From Krasilnikovozyma curviuscula (taxonomy: Eukaryota > Basidiomycota > Tremellomycetes > Cystofilobasidiales > Mrakiaceae): DNA of 39,783 nucleotides. How positions within the stretch are numbered: the first letter of the stretch is position 1; every line of letters begins with the position of its first letter. Location: the NCBI GenBank assembly GCA_014825775.1, contig MVAQ01000205.1, positions 1-39,783 of the forward strand, written 5' to 3'. The position numbers were made by a program, and so were the translations under genes. Positions 30,681 through 39,783 of this stretch are shown piece after piece. The notes under the pieces were generated by a model that did not search any database, was not told where the DNA came from, and saw only the letters and a program-made list of their open reading frames with translations.

Positions 30681-33076
30681 TCACATCACCGCTTTGAACT
30701 TGGCCAGTGCTTCGACCACAATTTCTCCGATGCCCAACAACTCCTCCTCCTGGAATCTCCTCCCAACCAGCTGAACTCCTATTGGTGTCCCATGCATCTC
30801 ATTCGCGTCATAAGCAGCCTTGAATGGATGAGTTTCTAAGCTAAGACTCTCGAGATCATCTACAGTCTTGTCTGCCAGACAAACTGGAACGGCGAGTCCA
30901 GGCCAGTCCAGGAAGTTGTAAATAGAGCTATATCCATGCCAGCTAGTTAATTATAAACAAATGATTGAGGCTGGTCAGTAAGCAGAGCTGCAGCGAGGGC
31001 ATGAGGATTCTCCTGACGTACCTTCTCTGGTCATGCAGAGGAGGCGTTCCAACGGTGACGGGGCAGATAAGACCATCTATTGGTCTACCGGTAGAAGTAG
31101 ACTTCTGGGTGTCCATCCACTGCTCAAGGCGGGCTCTTCTATACTTCGTCTTCTCGATGTTGAGCTGCCATGTATCGTAGACAGTCTTGGTAGATGTACT
31201 TTGAACAACCGAATTGGGAAGTAAAGTCTGGAACAAGAGAAAAAGGTATAGGCTCAAACTTGATCTTACTAAAGGAATGCACGCAACATGATCTCACCTC
31301 GCCAGTTGCCTTAACAGTTCTGCGAACTTCCTCTCCTCCATCAGACGACATGATCTCTCCAAAAAGAACATCAGCTTCACGATTACCAACACATTTCCAT
31401 TCGATTACTATAAATGCACCCCAAGATGGCGATGAGATTGAACCCATGGGTATACCTGAGAAATCACGCTCACCTTCATGACCAGCAGCACTCAAACAGT
31501 CAACAACCAGTTTCATCGCTCTTCTCACAGGAGGCAAGACTTCAACAACACCATCAAAGTCATAAAATCCAAATGCGAGCTTTGAGTTGCGGCCACCGAT
31601 GTGTTGCAGCTGGTAATGACTGCGAAAGACCAAACACCGGTGAGCCTTATTCTTTATCAATCAGCTTATCGCCTCTCTCACTCTTCTCTCCAAGGAATCG
31701 GAATAATCTCCGGATCAATATCCCACGCCCTCGATTGAAACAGTACCTTACTGAGCGCAACACACCCGCTGAGAGAAGTCGAGAGAGGCCCGATCGTAGA
31801 TTCGATGCCTTCTTGACCAACGAGAGTGTTCTTCGCGCCGGCGTAGGTCATGCGGCGTGTTGTTGGTCGCAAACCATATAAAGCGTTGTAGTTCGCAGGA
31901 ATCCGGATGCTAGTGAATCGGTGAATGTAGGGGTCCGAAGCGAATTAGTGTTAAGACGAAAAGATGGTGCTCGAAAGGGCTTACCTGCCGCCAACATCAG
32001 TTCCAAATCCAACAATACTATTTGTTTGAACCATAGAAAGGAGGTAATTCCGATAGTCACTTACTGTCTATCAAAATCAAGAAGATAATAAACAAACCTT
32101 CCCTTCAAAGCTAAAAGAGCTCCTTCTCCAGCGGAGCTACCACCAGTAGTTGTATTTCGATTGAATGGATTCAAAGTCCTCCCATAGACATGGTTCAAGC
32201 CTTCTGGAAACATCAAGCTCTGAGAGACGTTGGTGCGGGTGTACAGGACAGCGCCCTGGGCCACAAGAATCTTGACGAGAGCTGAATCTTCAGTGGAGAT
32301 AGAGCCAAGCCATGAAGCCCAACCTGAACACAAGATTCATCTTTAGATAGCATCATATTCCAACCCAGAAGAACGACAATATGATCGCTAACCCATGTTA
32401 CACTCCTTTCCCTCGATTTGGAACTGATCTCTGCGGCGCAATAAACCGATAGGACGTCAGAAGGAGCCACGAAACAGCAATGCAGACAGAAGAATCACTT
32501 CAAAGATACTGGAAGACCGTGGAGCATTCCAACGGGGCCCGTGGAAGCTCTGATGGCATCTAGTTCTGCAGCCCGTGCAATCGCCTCTTCGAACCAGAAT
32601 TCAGTGAGGCAATTGGTGAGTTGGTGAGCTATAGCAGCTCTTTTACAAAACTAGCCACGAACCAGTCATAAGATTGGGGAGTCTCAGCGTTGAGCAAAAG
32701 TGATGAGGCAGAAGCTATGGTGGAACTCACTGCAGTCGTGACTTCCACGCTGGTCCATTCTCCAGTGGCTAGTTTGGCAAGCAGGATATTGATATTAGTG
32801 GATTCTGTGATCTCAATATCCAGAGCGCTGATAATCCCCTTCTGAATTGATGGGAGCAGTTTAACGACGTTGATCTGCGATGGAAGAGGAAGGGCAATTC
32901 TCCATGCTGCTGGGATGGACTCTAGATTCTGAGCTCTCTTTTGAATGCAAGCTTCTTTCCAAGATGCGGCTGAATGTTCTAAATAGGTGAAAGCGTCAGA
33001 AAGGAATTAGAAGCAATGTGGTCAGGCGGATCGGAGGAACGGTAGACTAACCAGGCTCACAGATTCGAGTTGGCAT
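30681..33076 (-). CDS. Amidase-signature family protein (acetamidase-like)
   Basis: Amidase-signature hydrolase, releasing ammonia or an amine from amides. All three catalytic parts are visible: the Lys in GLPVSLKDQF, the cis-Ser in NTTTGGSSAGEGALLALKG, and the nucleophile Ser in GFGTDVGGSIRIPANYNALYG. N-terminal part KRAQNLESIPAAWRIALPLP and C-terminal part GTPIGVQLVGRRFQEEELL agree with fungal acetamidases. Several introns interrupt it. The first exon is 25 bases (33076-33052, MPTRICEP) with a GTTAGT donor; this join alone avoids the stop that the nearby GTGAGC donor would make. The gene diverges from an amino-acid permease gene and follows a Zn2Cys6 gene, which suggests a role in nitrogen use. 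Substrate not determined. Confidence 0.87.
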
Positions 33077-33285
33077 ATCGATAAGAAGTTCGAGGAGATA
33101 AAATCAGGTTCTCGAAGTGTCTGTTTAGATGATGAGGACTGGGTAGACTTGGTCTGCTTGCTAAAAGCAAGTTTTGAAGGCCGGGAATAAGGAGAGGTGT
33201 ACACTTATCTGTCGCTCGAAGCAAGACTGAGAGTAGTCCCCGGACCATTGCAGTATAAAGGAAGCCATTCTCCTGCTGGATTATA

Positions 33286-33312
33286 GTGGCGCCCACAGGG
33301 AAATGCTCACCG
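33286..33312. repeat. Imperfect direct repeat, copy 1 of 2
   Basis: A 27-base unit starting GTGGCG and ending TGCTCACCG, repeated 75 bases downstream with 23 of 27 bases the same. Confidence 0.6.
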
Positions 33313-33360
33313 TCTCCCTGGGGTTTCCCAAAACAAACGCCTTGGAATCGCATGAAAGTC

Positions 33361-33387
33361 GTGGCGTCAAAAGGGAAGTGCTCACCG
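33361..33387. repeat. Imperfect direct repeat, copy 2 of 2
   Basis: Second copy of the 27-base unit, in the same orientation; differences are confined to positions 7, 9, 11 and 18 of the unit. Confidence 0.6.
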
Positions 33388-33598
33388 AACGGTCTGATTC
33401 CGAAAAGTTGCCCGCAAACTCGACGGTGTTCTGCTACTTTAGAGTGGGAATGCTTCCCTTGATATGGATCTATCTGAATATATAAGAAGAAAAGTTGACC
33501 GGGGATAGGTTTCAAGTCGTCTTCCATCCCTCAGCTCCCCTCCACTATAGATACCCCCGCTGGTCCTCAAAATCCATACAGCTCACCCAGAAGATACG

Positions 33599-35558
33599 AT
33601 GGAAAAAATGGACTCCAAGTCTCCAGCAGGTGATTGCGTTGTGAATGGTGTCGAGGTGCTCTCGTCCGGCCAGGACGAGCACAATGTTTTCAGTGACGAT
33701 GCTCAGGTGAACTTCCGAACCCTTGGATGGTGAGCGCTGTTTCTCATGAATTTGTAGAGTTCTACTCCCTTTTTGGATCCTATTACTAAATAAGCTTGAT
33801 TCGGAACACCTTCGAATGAACGACACAGGATGTCGACAGCGGTGCTATTTCTCAAAACAATCTTCGCTATCGGTGTGCTTTCAATTCCAGCTGGAATGTC
33901 AGTCTTAGGAGCAGTACCAGGAGCAATCTTATGCCTTGCATGGGGAGTTATCTGTACTTGTTAGTCTGATTTTCCTACTGATTACTGCTTGCCCGTCTCG
34001 CGCTGACTGGATACATTGCTCAAGACTTCGCATACACGATGGGGAAGTTCAGAGAGAACCATCCCTCTATCCATTCTATTGCAGATGCTGCTCATCTGAT
34101 AGGTGGGCCGATTGCCAGAGAGATCGTGTAAGCACGCGTATTCTCCTTTCCCCCTTCAGCCTCTGGACTGACACCGCTGCTCGGTCAGAGGAGGGGTCTT
34201 CCTGATCACTTGGGTGATGTGTGTGGGAATAGCACTTCTTACAGCCAGTATCGGGCTAAATGCTGTCTCAGGTAAGATGAGACCGAGATCGAATTCAACT
34301 GCCTGAAATTCGCTGACAACATTCCTCGACTCTGCGCAAAAAGGCGGTAACAAACTTTGCACCGTCGCATGGACAGCAATTTCTGCCATAATCGTGGCCT
34401 CATTATCTTCTATTCGAACTCTCAAAGGCATCGGACCGCTTGCTTGGGCTGGCTTCATCTCGATCTTCGTCGCTGTCTTCGTTGTCGTCGTGGGAGTGAC
34501 CAAGCTGGATCGCCCAGGTGAGCAGTTTCTCTTTCATAATTCGACCAGACTGTATTGATATTTGAGATCAAACAGCGGGCGCTCCCCAATCTGGTGACTT
34601 CACACTCGGATTCAACGCTGTCAACCATCCCGACTTCGTCTCTGGCATCTCAGCCGCTGGATCGTTCTTCACAGCTTTCGGCGGCACAACGAGCTTCATC
34701 CCAATCATCGCCGAGATGCGTAAACCAAAGGTGAGTAGACTTTCTACCTTGTTCGAACGACGGATCATCCCGATTTCCTAACCGTGTTCTCTAGGACTAC
34801 AATAAAGCACTGTTTTCTTCACTGGGATTCACCACCGCCTGCTACATCAGCTTCGGACTGGTTATCTACGCCTACTGTGGTACATGGCTAGCATCTCCAG
34901 CTCTCGGAAGTGCTGGTCCTCTCCTGAAGAAGATTTCTTATGGTATCTCCCTCCCATCCCTGTTCATCACGGCGACGTTGTACCAGCACAACGCGTCCAA
35001 GTACCTGATGGTGAGAATCCTAAGGGGAACGCAACACTTGCAGTCCAACAGTCCTGTCCACTGGATCACTTGGCTCTCGTGTACTTTCGGACTCACCTTT
35101 ATTGCGTTCATCATTGCGGAAGGTAGTGAGTTGGCTTTGTTTTTCGAGCGCTAATTGAGAGGTTTTACCTTCTGAGAAAACTTCTTCTTTTTCAGTTCCA
35201 TTCTTCAACTACCTTCTTGGAATCGTAGGATCCATTTTCTTCGCTCCTTTACTGGTCACTTTTCCAGCCATCATGTACCTTTGGGACAACGAATCTTTGC
35301 GGAAAGGCTCAGCGACACAAAAGATGAATTACTGGTTCCACGTCTTCCTTGGCCTGGTGGGATGCTTCATGATGGTAGCGGGAGGATATGGTGAGGTATT
35401 TACCACTTATCTTCCACACTCAATAGCCCTCTGATTTTTTTTTGTTTCTATTCTTCTTTCTTGTATTAGGATCCATTCTGTCCGTCATCAACGCGTTTGC
35501 GACAGGAACTCAAGGAACGGCTTTCTCGTGCGCCGATAATTCCAACACTGCTGTTTGA
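33599..35558 (+). CDS. AAAP-family amino acid transporter
   Basis: Amino acid/auxin permease family member with about eleven membrane segments, probably a proton-coupled amino acid transporter of the plasma membrane or vacuole. Exon 1 (33599-33729) encodes a hydrophilic N-terminus ending VNFRTLGW, the usual lead into TM1. Then come LFLKTIFAIGVLSIPAGM, YFAYTMGKFRENHPSIHSIADAA (in two parts across the window), ALLTASIGLNAVSGG, FTAFGGTTSFIPIIAEM, LPSLFITATLYQHNASKYL and PFFNYLLGIVGSIFFAPL, all in family order. The last exon starts at about 35470 and ends FSCADNSNTAV. The intron after residue WGVICT uses a GTTAGT donor. The shared promoter with the amidase suggests joint nitrogen control (inference). 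Confidence 0.92.
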
Positions 35559-36130
35559 TGGCTTTCATAGATGTTACGCCCACAATATATTGTATGATCT
35601 GCATCGCCAGGACTGGGGGCGCTCGCAAGCTACTAGGGCGACTTGGCCAAATGTCCTTTCTCAATTCCGAGATCACACATCCAATTCCGCAAATCGCTGT
35701 ATTGCGATGAGGTGAGATGGGATGGCGCCTTCAATGATCGACAAAGTGCTCCCTAGTTCTCCTTCCACGTTATTCTGTCGTTGCTTCTTGTGCTGATTCA
35801 GGTCTCTTCGGTGGACCCAAGCACCAACTGATGCCTGAACTCAGTGGACTGGAAGCCTATCAATTGACCAGGAATATTCCTATGGCTGGAAGGAGTGGGT
35901 AGAAGGAACGGTAGCAAAAACATAGACCTCGCCGCGACACTCAGGATAATGAAGAGCGGCCGTTTACTTTCATGCAAGCGCTGCGCATGCTGTTGTTCAA
36001 GACTACAATTCAGTATATTCTTGCAAGCCGTGACTTCGATGTGAAACAACTGTTTCGATGAAGTGATCATCATTTGCTTCTACAGAAGAGTTGAATCTTC
36101 GTTCTTCGCCGCCAGAAATTTCCTTTCTTC
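35559..36130. other. Convergent 3' flanks of the permease and MFS genes
   Basis: About 570 bases between convergent stops. Short frames occur on both strands but show no family motif. I see nothing else in it. Confidence 0.5.
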
Positions 36131-38489
36131 TTACTCCTTCGCGTCCCCATCAACGAGCTCATGAGCAGACTGCTCCATCGTCGAATTGATTTTTGCGGAC
36201 GAAGGCAATCCACCTGTCTCCATTGCTGCTTCTAGAATCAACTCTTCAACCACAGCACCGTCTTTACCGACGATTCCGATATTGCGACTGTGAAAAGTGA
36301 CAACCGTCAGGACACTGAGACAAGGTATCAACAGCGAAGTGGACTTACAGAGCAAGCAATGCAATGACAAGTGCAATCACATCTATACCCATTAAGAACC
36401 ACCCCCCAGCTTGATACCCCTTCAGTGAGCTACCATTAGCTTTCTTGGTAACAGCACTAGCCAAAGTTTGAGTGACGGAAAGACCAAGGGCGGTTGCGAC
36501 CTTCCCGATCGTGTTGAGGATGCCGAAAATGGTGGCTTGGTCCTCTTCTGCTGTGACTTTTGAGAGAAGAACGTACACAAGACCGTAGAACCAGTCAATG
36601 CCGACAATCAGAGTCAAGACGAAGAAACCATGAGGGAAGTAACGAGTAGATTGATTCAACTGTGATAACAAGGTTTAGCATTCAGCTCTTTGAAAACAAA
36701 TGGGAAAGGCACTCACTGTTGCAAACAGCACTGCCGAAGTAATGTTCATCAACAAGCCGATGCCGATGAGATAGAGACCATGGATCTTCCCAAGGACGGC
36801 ACCAGCAACAAAGTTCAAGAGAAATCCGAACCCAACCATCGGCAAGAACCTCAACGCCGTCTGCAACGGCCCAAGACCTTGCACTTCCTGGTAGAACAGC
36901 GTACAGAGGTAGCTCAAAGCGTCAAATCCGATGAGCGTAAAGAACATCAGGCCCATCACGGCTGCGATTTGTCTGTTCTTCCAGACCGAGAGAGGCATGA
37001 GGACGGGAGCGGAGGTGGTGCCCTCTTGGTGGTGCTCCCAGGCGAGAAAGGAGGCGAGGAGGATGATAGATAAGGAGAATAATGCTGGGAGGTATGGCGT
37101 TTTCCAACCGTGTGGGGCAGCCTCAGAATCACTGTGAGGGAATATGCGGTACAGCAAGAAACAAAGGGAGACCATTAGACACCAGAAAAGAGGAGTAATT
37201 ATGCAAATACTTTGCTTACGAGATTGAGAATATCAAACAGATCATGCCTGGAACCAGTAGCAAAGCGCCGATGACGTCTACCTGTTTGCTGAATCCGTTG
37301 GGAGTATCACTGCGGCGAGCATCCTTTGGGATGGTGATGTAGCATCCAACAAAACAAAAGGCTGAGAGTCCACCCTACATAGTTGCGTGAACTTTGGGAC
37401 GGTAAATCCGATGGGCGTGCAGGTAACACAAAATAGATTGAAAAACAGAATGAAATGCTCAGTGATCCATTGCAGATGCAAGAAGCAAGTGGGGAGGGGA
37501 ATTGAGTTGACTTACAGTATTCAAATTGTCAGAAACAGATCAGAAGGTCTATGTAGGAAAAAAATGCCACAGGGGCGTTCCGTCAGTCTCATGCGTGAAC
37601 AGGAGAACAACGACGGCAATGGCGTGACACCAGAAAAGAAAATATGAATGAAGTGTGTACTAACCTGTATCAAGAATGCAGACCTCCAGCCCCATCTTCC
37701 TGGGATACCAGACAGGAGACCACCCATGATTAAGCCAAGGATGAATCCGACAGGCTGCCCCGCTCCGAGAGCACTGAACGCCCAATTCTTCATCTTGGAA
37801 CCGTCAGCGAAGTATGAGCCCAAAATACCAGACGCGGAGGGCGTGTTCATAGACTGAGAAGCACCGAGCAGTGCCATGAAGATGACCAACGAGATGAAGT
37901 TGGGTGAAAAGGCAGTTGCGATTGAGATGATAGAGAACGCCCCAGTTCCCAGTAAGAAGAAGAGACGGCGTCCGTAGAGATCACTCAATTTCCCAGCGAG
38001 TAAGAGGAACGCGCCTGAAAGGGGACCGGAGCCGAGATGGAGTAAGCCCATGTGCTCCGGGAATGATAAGAACAGAAAAATGCAGAGGGACACACCATTG
38101 GTAAGAGCCTGAAGAAGACATAAGTGTGTAATGAGAATGGGGATGAACCAGCGTCAGATGTAGGCGCATGTAGAGAAGAAATAGGCAGTGCTGAAGGGGT
38201 TACCTACCTGGGCGGTGTTTGGCCATTGGAGCTGGCTCTGTTTTATTTCCAGGTCTCTACCCATAGTTGGAAGAGAGGTAATCATCTAATGGAACCAAGG
38301 TTCGAAAGAGGGAGGGGAGAAGGAGGGGAGAAGGAGGGTCAGCAACGAACGTTGGGGCAGACGAAGGGAAGTAGGGGAGAAAAAAAGGCAACATACAACA
38401 CCATAGATCATTGAAGACAGCAAGTTCACACAGCAAATGGAAGCAACAAGCAGCACATCTTTGAAGCCGTGTGAATTGGTTGCAGGCAT
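36131..38489 (-). CDS. MFS transporter, DHA2-like drug:H+ antiporter family
   Basis: Major facilitator of the DHA2 type (aminotriazole/multidrug-resistance-like pumps with 14 membrane segments). Exon 1 starts MPATNSHGFKDVLLVASICC at 38489; after an intron, ITSLPTMGRDLEIKQSQLQW is the usual loop before TM2. Motif A is intact: LLLAGKLSDLYGRRLFFLLG, and motif C-like GALGAGQPVGFILG is present as SALGAGQPVGFILGLIMGG. Later exons carry MPLSVWKNRQIAAVMGLMF, LPMVGFGFLLNFVAGAVLG and ATIFGILNTIGKVATALGLS. The C-terminal exon is hydrophilic and ends AHELVDGDAKE. At least six introns interrupt the gene; borders in the middle are approximate. Substrate unknown; it may export a compound or belong to the adjacent nitrogen-use genes. 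Confidence 0.88.
38310..38338 (+). other. Purine-rich tract in MFS intron 1, potential G-quadruplex
   Basis: On the plus strand four G runs (3, 4, 4 and 3) are separated by 1, 7 and 7 bases. On the transcribed-RNA strand this is a C/T-rich tract about 24 bases before the intron acceptor, so it may simply be the polypyrimidine tract. Confidence 0.45.
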
Positions 38490-38658
38490 CTTGCGACTGA
38501 GAAGAGAAGAATGTGGGTGAGAGTAAGCTCGAGTCAGGAAAATCCTGGCACTGATAAGCATTCCTCGCGTCCTGTCGCCGCTACTGATTGACAAGATGGG
38601 TAACATCCAACAAGAAAGCGAGGTATCGAAGCTAGTATGACGGTCATCTAATTCGTAT
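38490..38658. other. Intergenic: MFS promoter and 3' flank of the low-complexity gene
   Basis: A short 169-base gap between two minus-strand genes. It should contain the MFS promoter. No motif stood out. Confidence 0.4.
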
Positions 38659-39783
38659 TTATAACTCATCTGGAATCTCGGCAATTTCATCCTTCTCCTC
38701 TGCTTTTCCCAACGCAGTTGAAGCGTTGTTGTCGTGGCATTCAGACGCCATTGCTTCCTTTTTGGGAAGCTCTTCTAGCCCTGCAAACCCAACTTCTCTC
38801 TCTTCATGTGCATCAAAAGTGCCCTCTGCCTCCGCATTCGATTGCTGAGCTGTGTTCATCCCTACATCCTCGTTGTTGTGGCGAGATGTTAGATCGGGGT
38901 GATTTTCCTCCTTCAAGCCTTCCGCATCATCAACATCCACCTCCTTCTCGTCTACCTCCTCCTTCTTAGCTGCCAATTCTTGGAAGTTGATTTCCTCTTC
39001 CTTCTTCTGCGACCGCGCAGCTTGACCAGCGCTCGACTTGGCCTTGACTTCCTCGGCAACCACAACGACACCTGCAGTCTCCCCCGTTTTCGTCTGAGAT
39101 CGCGCATTCTGATTAGAACGTGTCGTTGTAGCTTTTTTTAGCGGGATCGAAACCAGTTTCTTGAGCTCCTTCTCCTTGATCATCTTTTCTTCCTCTCTTG
39201 CCTTCTGACGAGCGAGCGCTGATGCGGTAGGTTGCGTCAAAGAGGACGAGCTCTTGAGTGGAGTTGTTGGTGTGAATGGTCGTTTCGTGGGCGTCGTAGT
39301 GGTGGAGTTGGACGGCGAAAACGCAGCTGAAGGTCGTGACGAGACGGAGTGTGAGCGGGATTTAGTAGATGATGGCGTAGGTGATCGGTAGGAATCTGAG
39401 GATTCTGATCGAGGAGTGACTGCTACTCGGGTCTTGGAAGCAGAGGCATGCGTGGGCGTTGCGAGCGACGATCGAGGATGCGTCGTGGTTGGAGAAGTGA
39501 GGTTGGTTGGTGAGACGACTAAAGCAGATCGAGAGGGTGTCGCACGTGATGGTGTGGTGGATTTGACTGGAGCCAATTTCTTGGTCGCTGCTGCAACAGG
39601 TGAGGACTTGGGTGTTGTTTTATTATTGGCTGCGACACGTCTCTGAGCGCTTCCCTCTGAGACTGATGATGATCCAGCCGGTACGCGCTGTTTGGCTTGC
39701 GATGCAATGGCTGACATTTTCGAAGATGGAGTCGTGGGGAGGTCTAATTTGACTGATACTGGTGAAGCTCTGGGTGGGGGTGC
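38659..39783 (-). CDS. Ser/Thr-rich low-complexity protein, 5' end probably beyond the window
   Basis: An open frame of at least 352 residues from the ATG at 39717; the same frame stays open to the right edge (ending PVSVKLDLPTTPSSKMSAI), so the true N-terminus probably lies outside. The first 180 residues are rich in Ser, Thr, Pro and basic residues with many SP/TP pairs, possible proline-directed kinase sites. A charged helical stretch follows (ARQKAREEEKMIKEKELKKL), and the C-terminal third is acidic (KKEEVDEKEVDVDDAEGL). This basic-to-acidic layout is seen in microtubule- or chromatin-associated disordered proteins, but I recognise no domain and assign no function. Confidence 0.7.
   Translation of the reverse strand, partial: APPPRASPVSVKLDLPTTPSSKMSAIASQAKQRVPAGSSSVSEGSAQRRVAANNKTTPKSSPVAAATKKLAPVKSTTPSRATPSRSALVVSPTNLTSPTTTHPRSSLATPTHASASKTRVAVTPRSESSDSYRSPTPSSTKSRSHSVSSRPSAAFSPSNSTTTTPTKRPFTPTTPLKSSSSLTQPTASALARQKAREEEKMIKEKELKKLVSIPLKKATTTRSNQNARSQTKTGETAGVVVVAEEVKAKSSAGQAARSQKKEEEINFQELAAKKEEVDEKEVDVDDAEGLKEENHPDLTSRHNNEDVGMNTAQQSNAEAEGTFDAHEEREVGFAGLEELPKKEAMASECHDNNASTALGKAEEKDEIAEIPDEL

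Larger units (their letters stand above)
33077..33598. promoter_or_regulatory. Divergent promoter between amidase and amino-acid permease
   Basis: The 522-base shared region contains AGATAA (minus strand, 33205-33210) and AGATAG (minus strand, 33470-33475), both fitting the HGATAR core of AreA/Nit2-type nitrogen GATA factors, and a 27-base imperfect direct repeat. A minus-strand ATG frame of 156 codons (33527-33057) crosses it; it matches nothing I know. Confidence 0.45.

Noticed and set aside
33057..33527. 156-codon minus-strand frame over the amidase promoter
   Set aside because: It begins with ATG but overlaps the amidase start in another frame and matches no family; the duplicated element inside it is reported separately.
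1..39783. Transposons, CRISPR arrays, rRNA or secondary-metabolite core enzymes
   Set aside because: No transposase, reverse transcriptase, terminal repeats, regularly spaced repeats, rRNA or PKS/NRPS motifs were seen on either strand.

Overview
The window is nuclear DNA of an intron-rich fungus, most likely a basidiomycete of the Agaricomycotina type. I infer this from genes split by many 50-150 base introns, very short exons, tight spacing, and the mix of families: Zn2Cys6 and HapX-type regulators, a DUF2423 protein and an RBR ubiquitin ligase. No bacterial operons, ribosome binding sites, tRNA or rRNA genes, CRISPR arrays or transposons were seen. For nine genes I joined exons by hand using reading frame, GT..AG borders and family similarity. 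In the fully traced ones the summed exon lengths are exact multiples of three.

Left part (1-13,100): the 3'-truncated THO2 gene (mRNA export, minus strand), a GT18/MGAT5-like Golgi glycosyltransferase (minus), an HPP-family membrane protein (minus), an alpha-arrestin with a PPxY motif (plus) and a CorA-type magnesium transporter (minus).

Middle part (13,100-24,640): a long non-coding divergent promoter, a small basic DUF2423 protein (plus), a HapX-like bZIP iron regulator (plus), two paralogous Gfo/Idh/MocA oxidoreductases placed head to head around a 226-base promoter (one minus, one plus), and an acidic-tailed protein with an F-box-like N-terminus (plus).

Right part (24,900-39,783): an RBR E3 ubiquitin ligase (minus), a Zn2Cys6 transcription factor (minus), an amidase (minus) diverging from an AAAP amino-acid transporter (plus), a DHA2-like MFS transporter (minus), and a Ser/Thr-rich low-complexity protein that runs off the right edge (minus). 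Regulator, amidase, permease and MFS pump lie within 11 kb and look like a possible small nitrogen-use cluster; that grouping is inference.

The points most worth a second look are the inverted oxidoreductase pair with its shared promoter, the HapX gene with a 14-nt exon, the recurrent GTTNGT splice donors and exons of 8-15 nt, the MGAT5-like enzyme in a fungus, and the amidase/permease promoter with GATA sites and a duplicated 27-base element.
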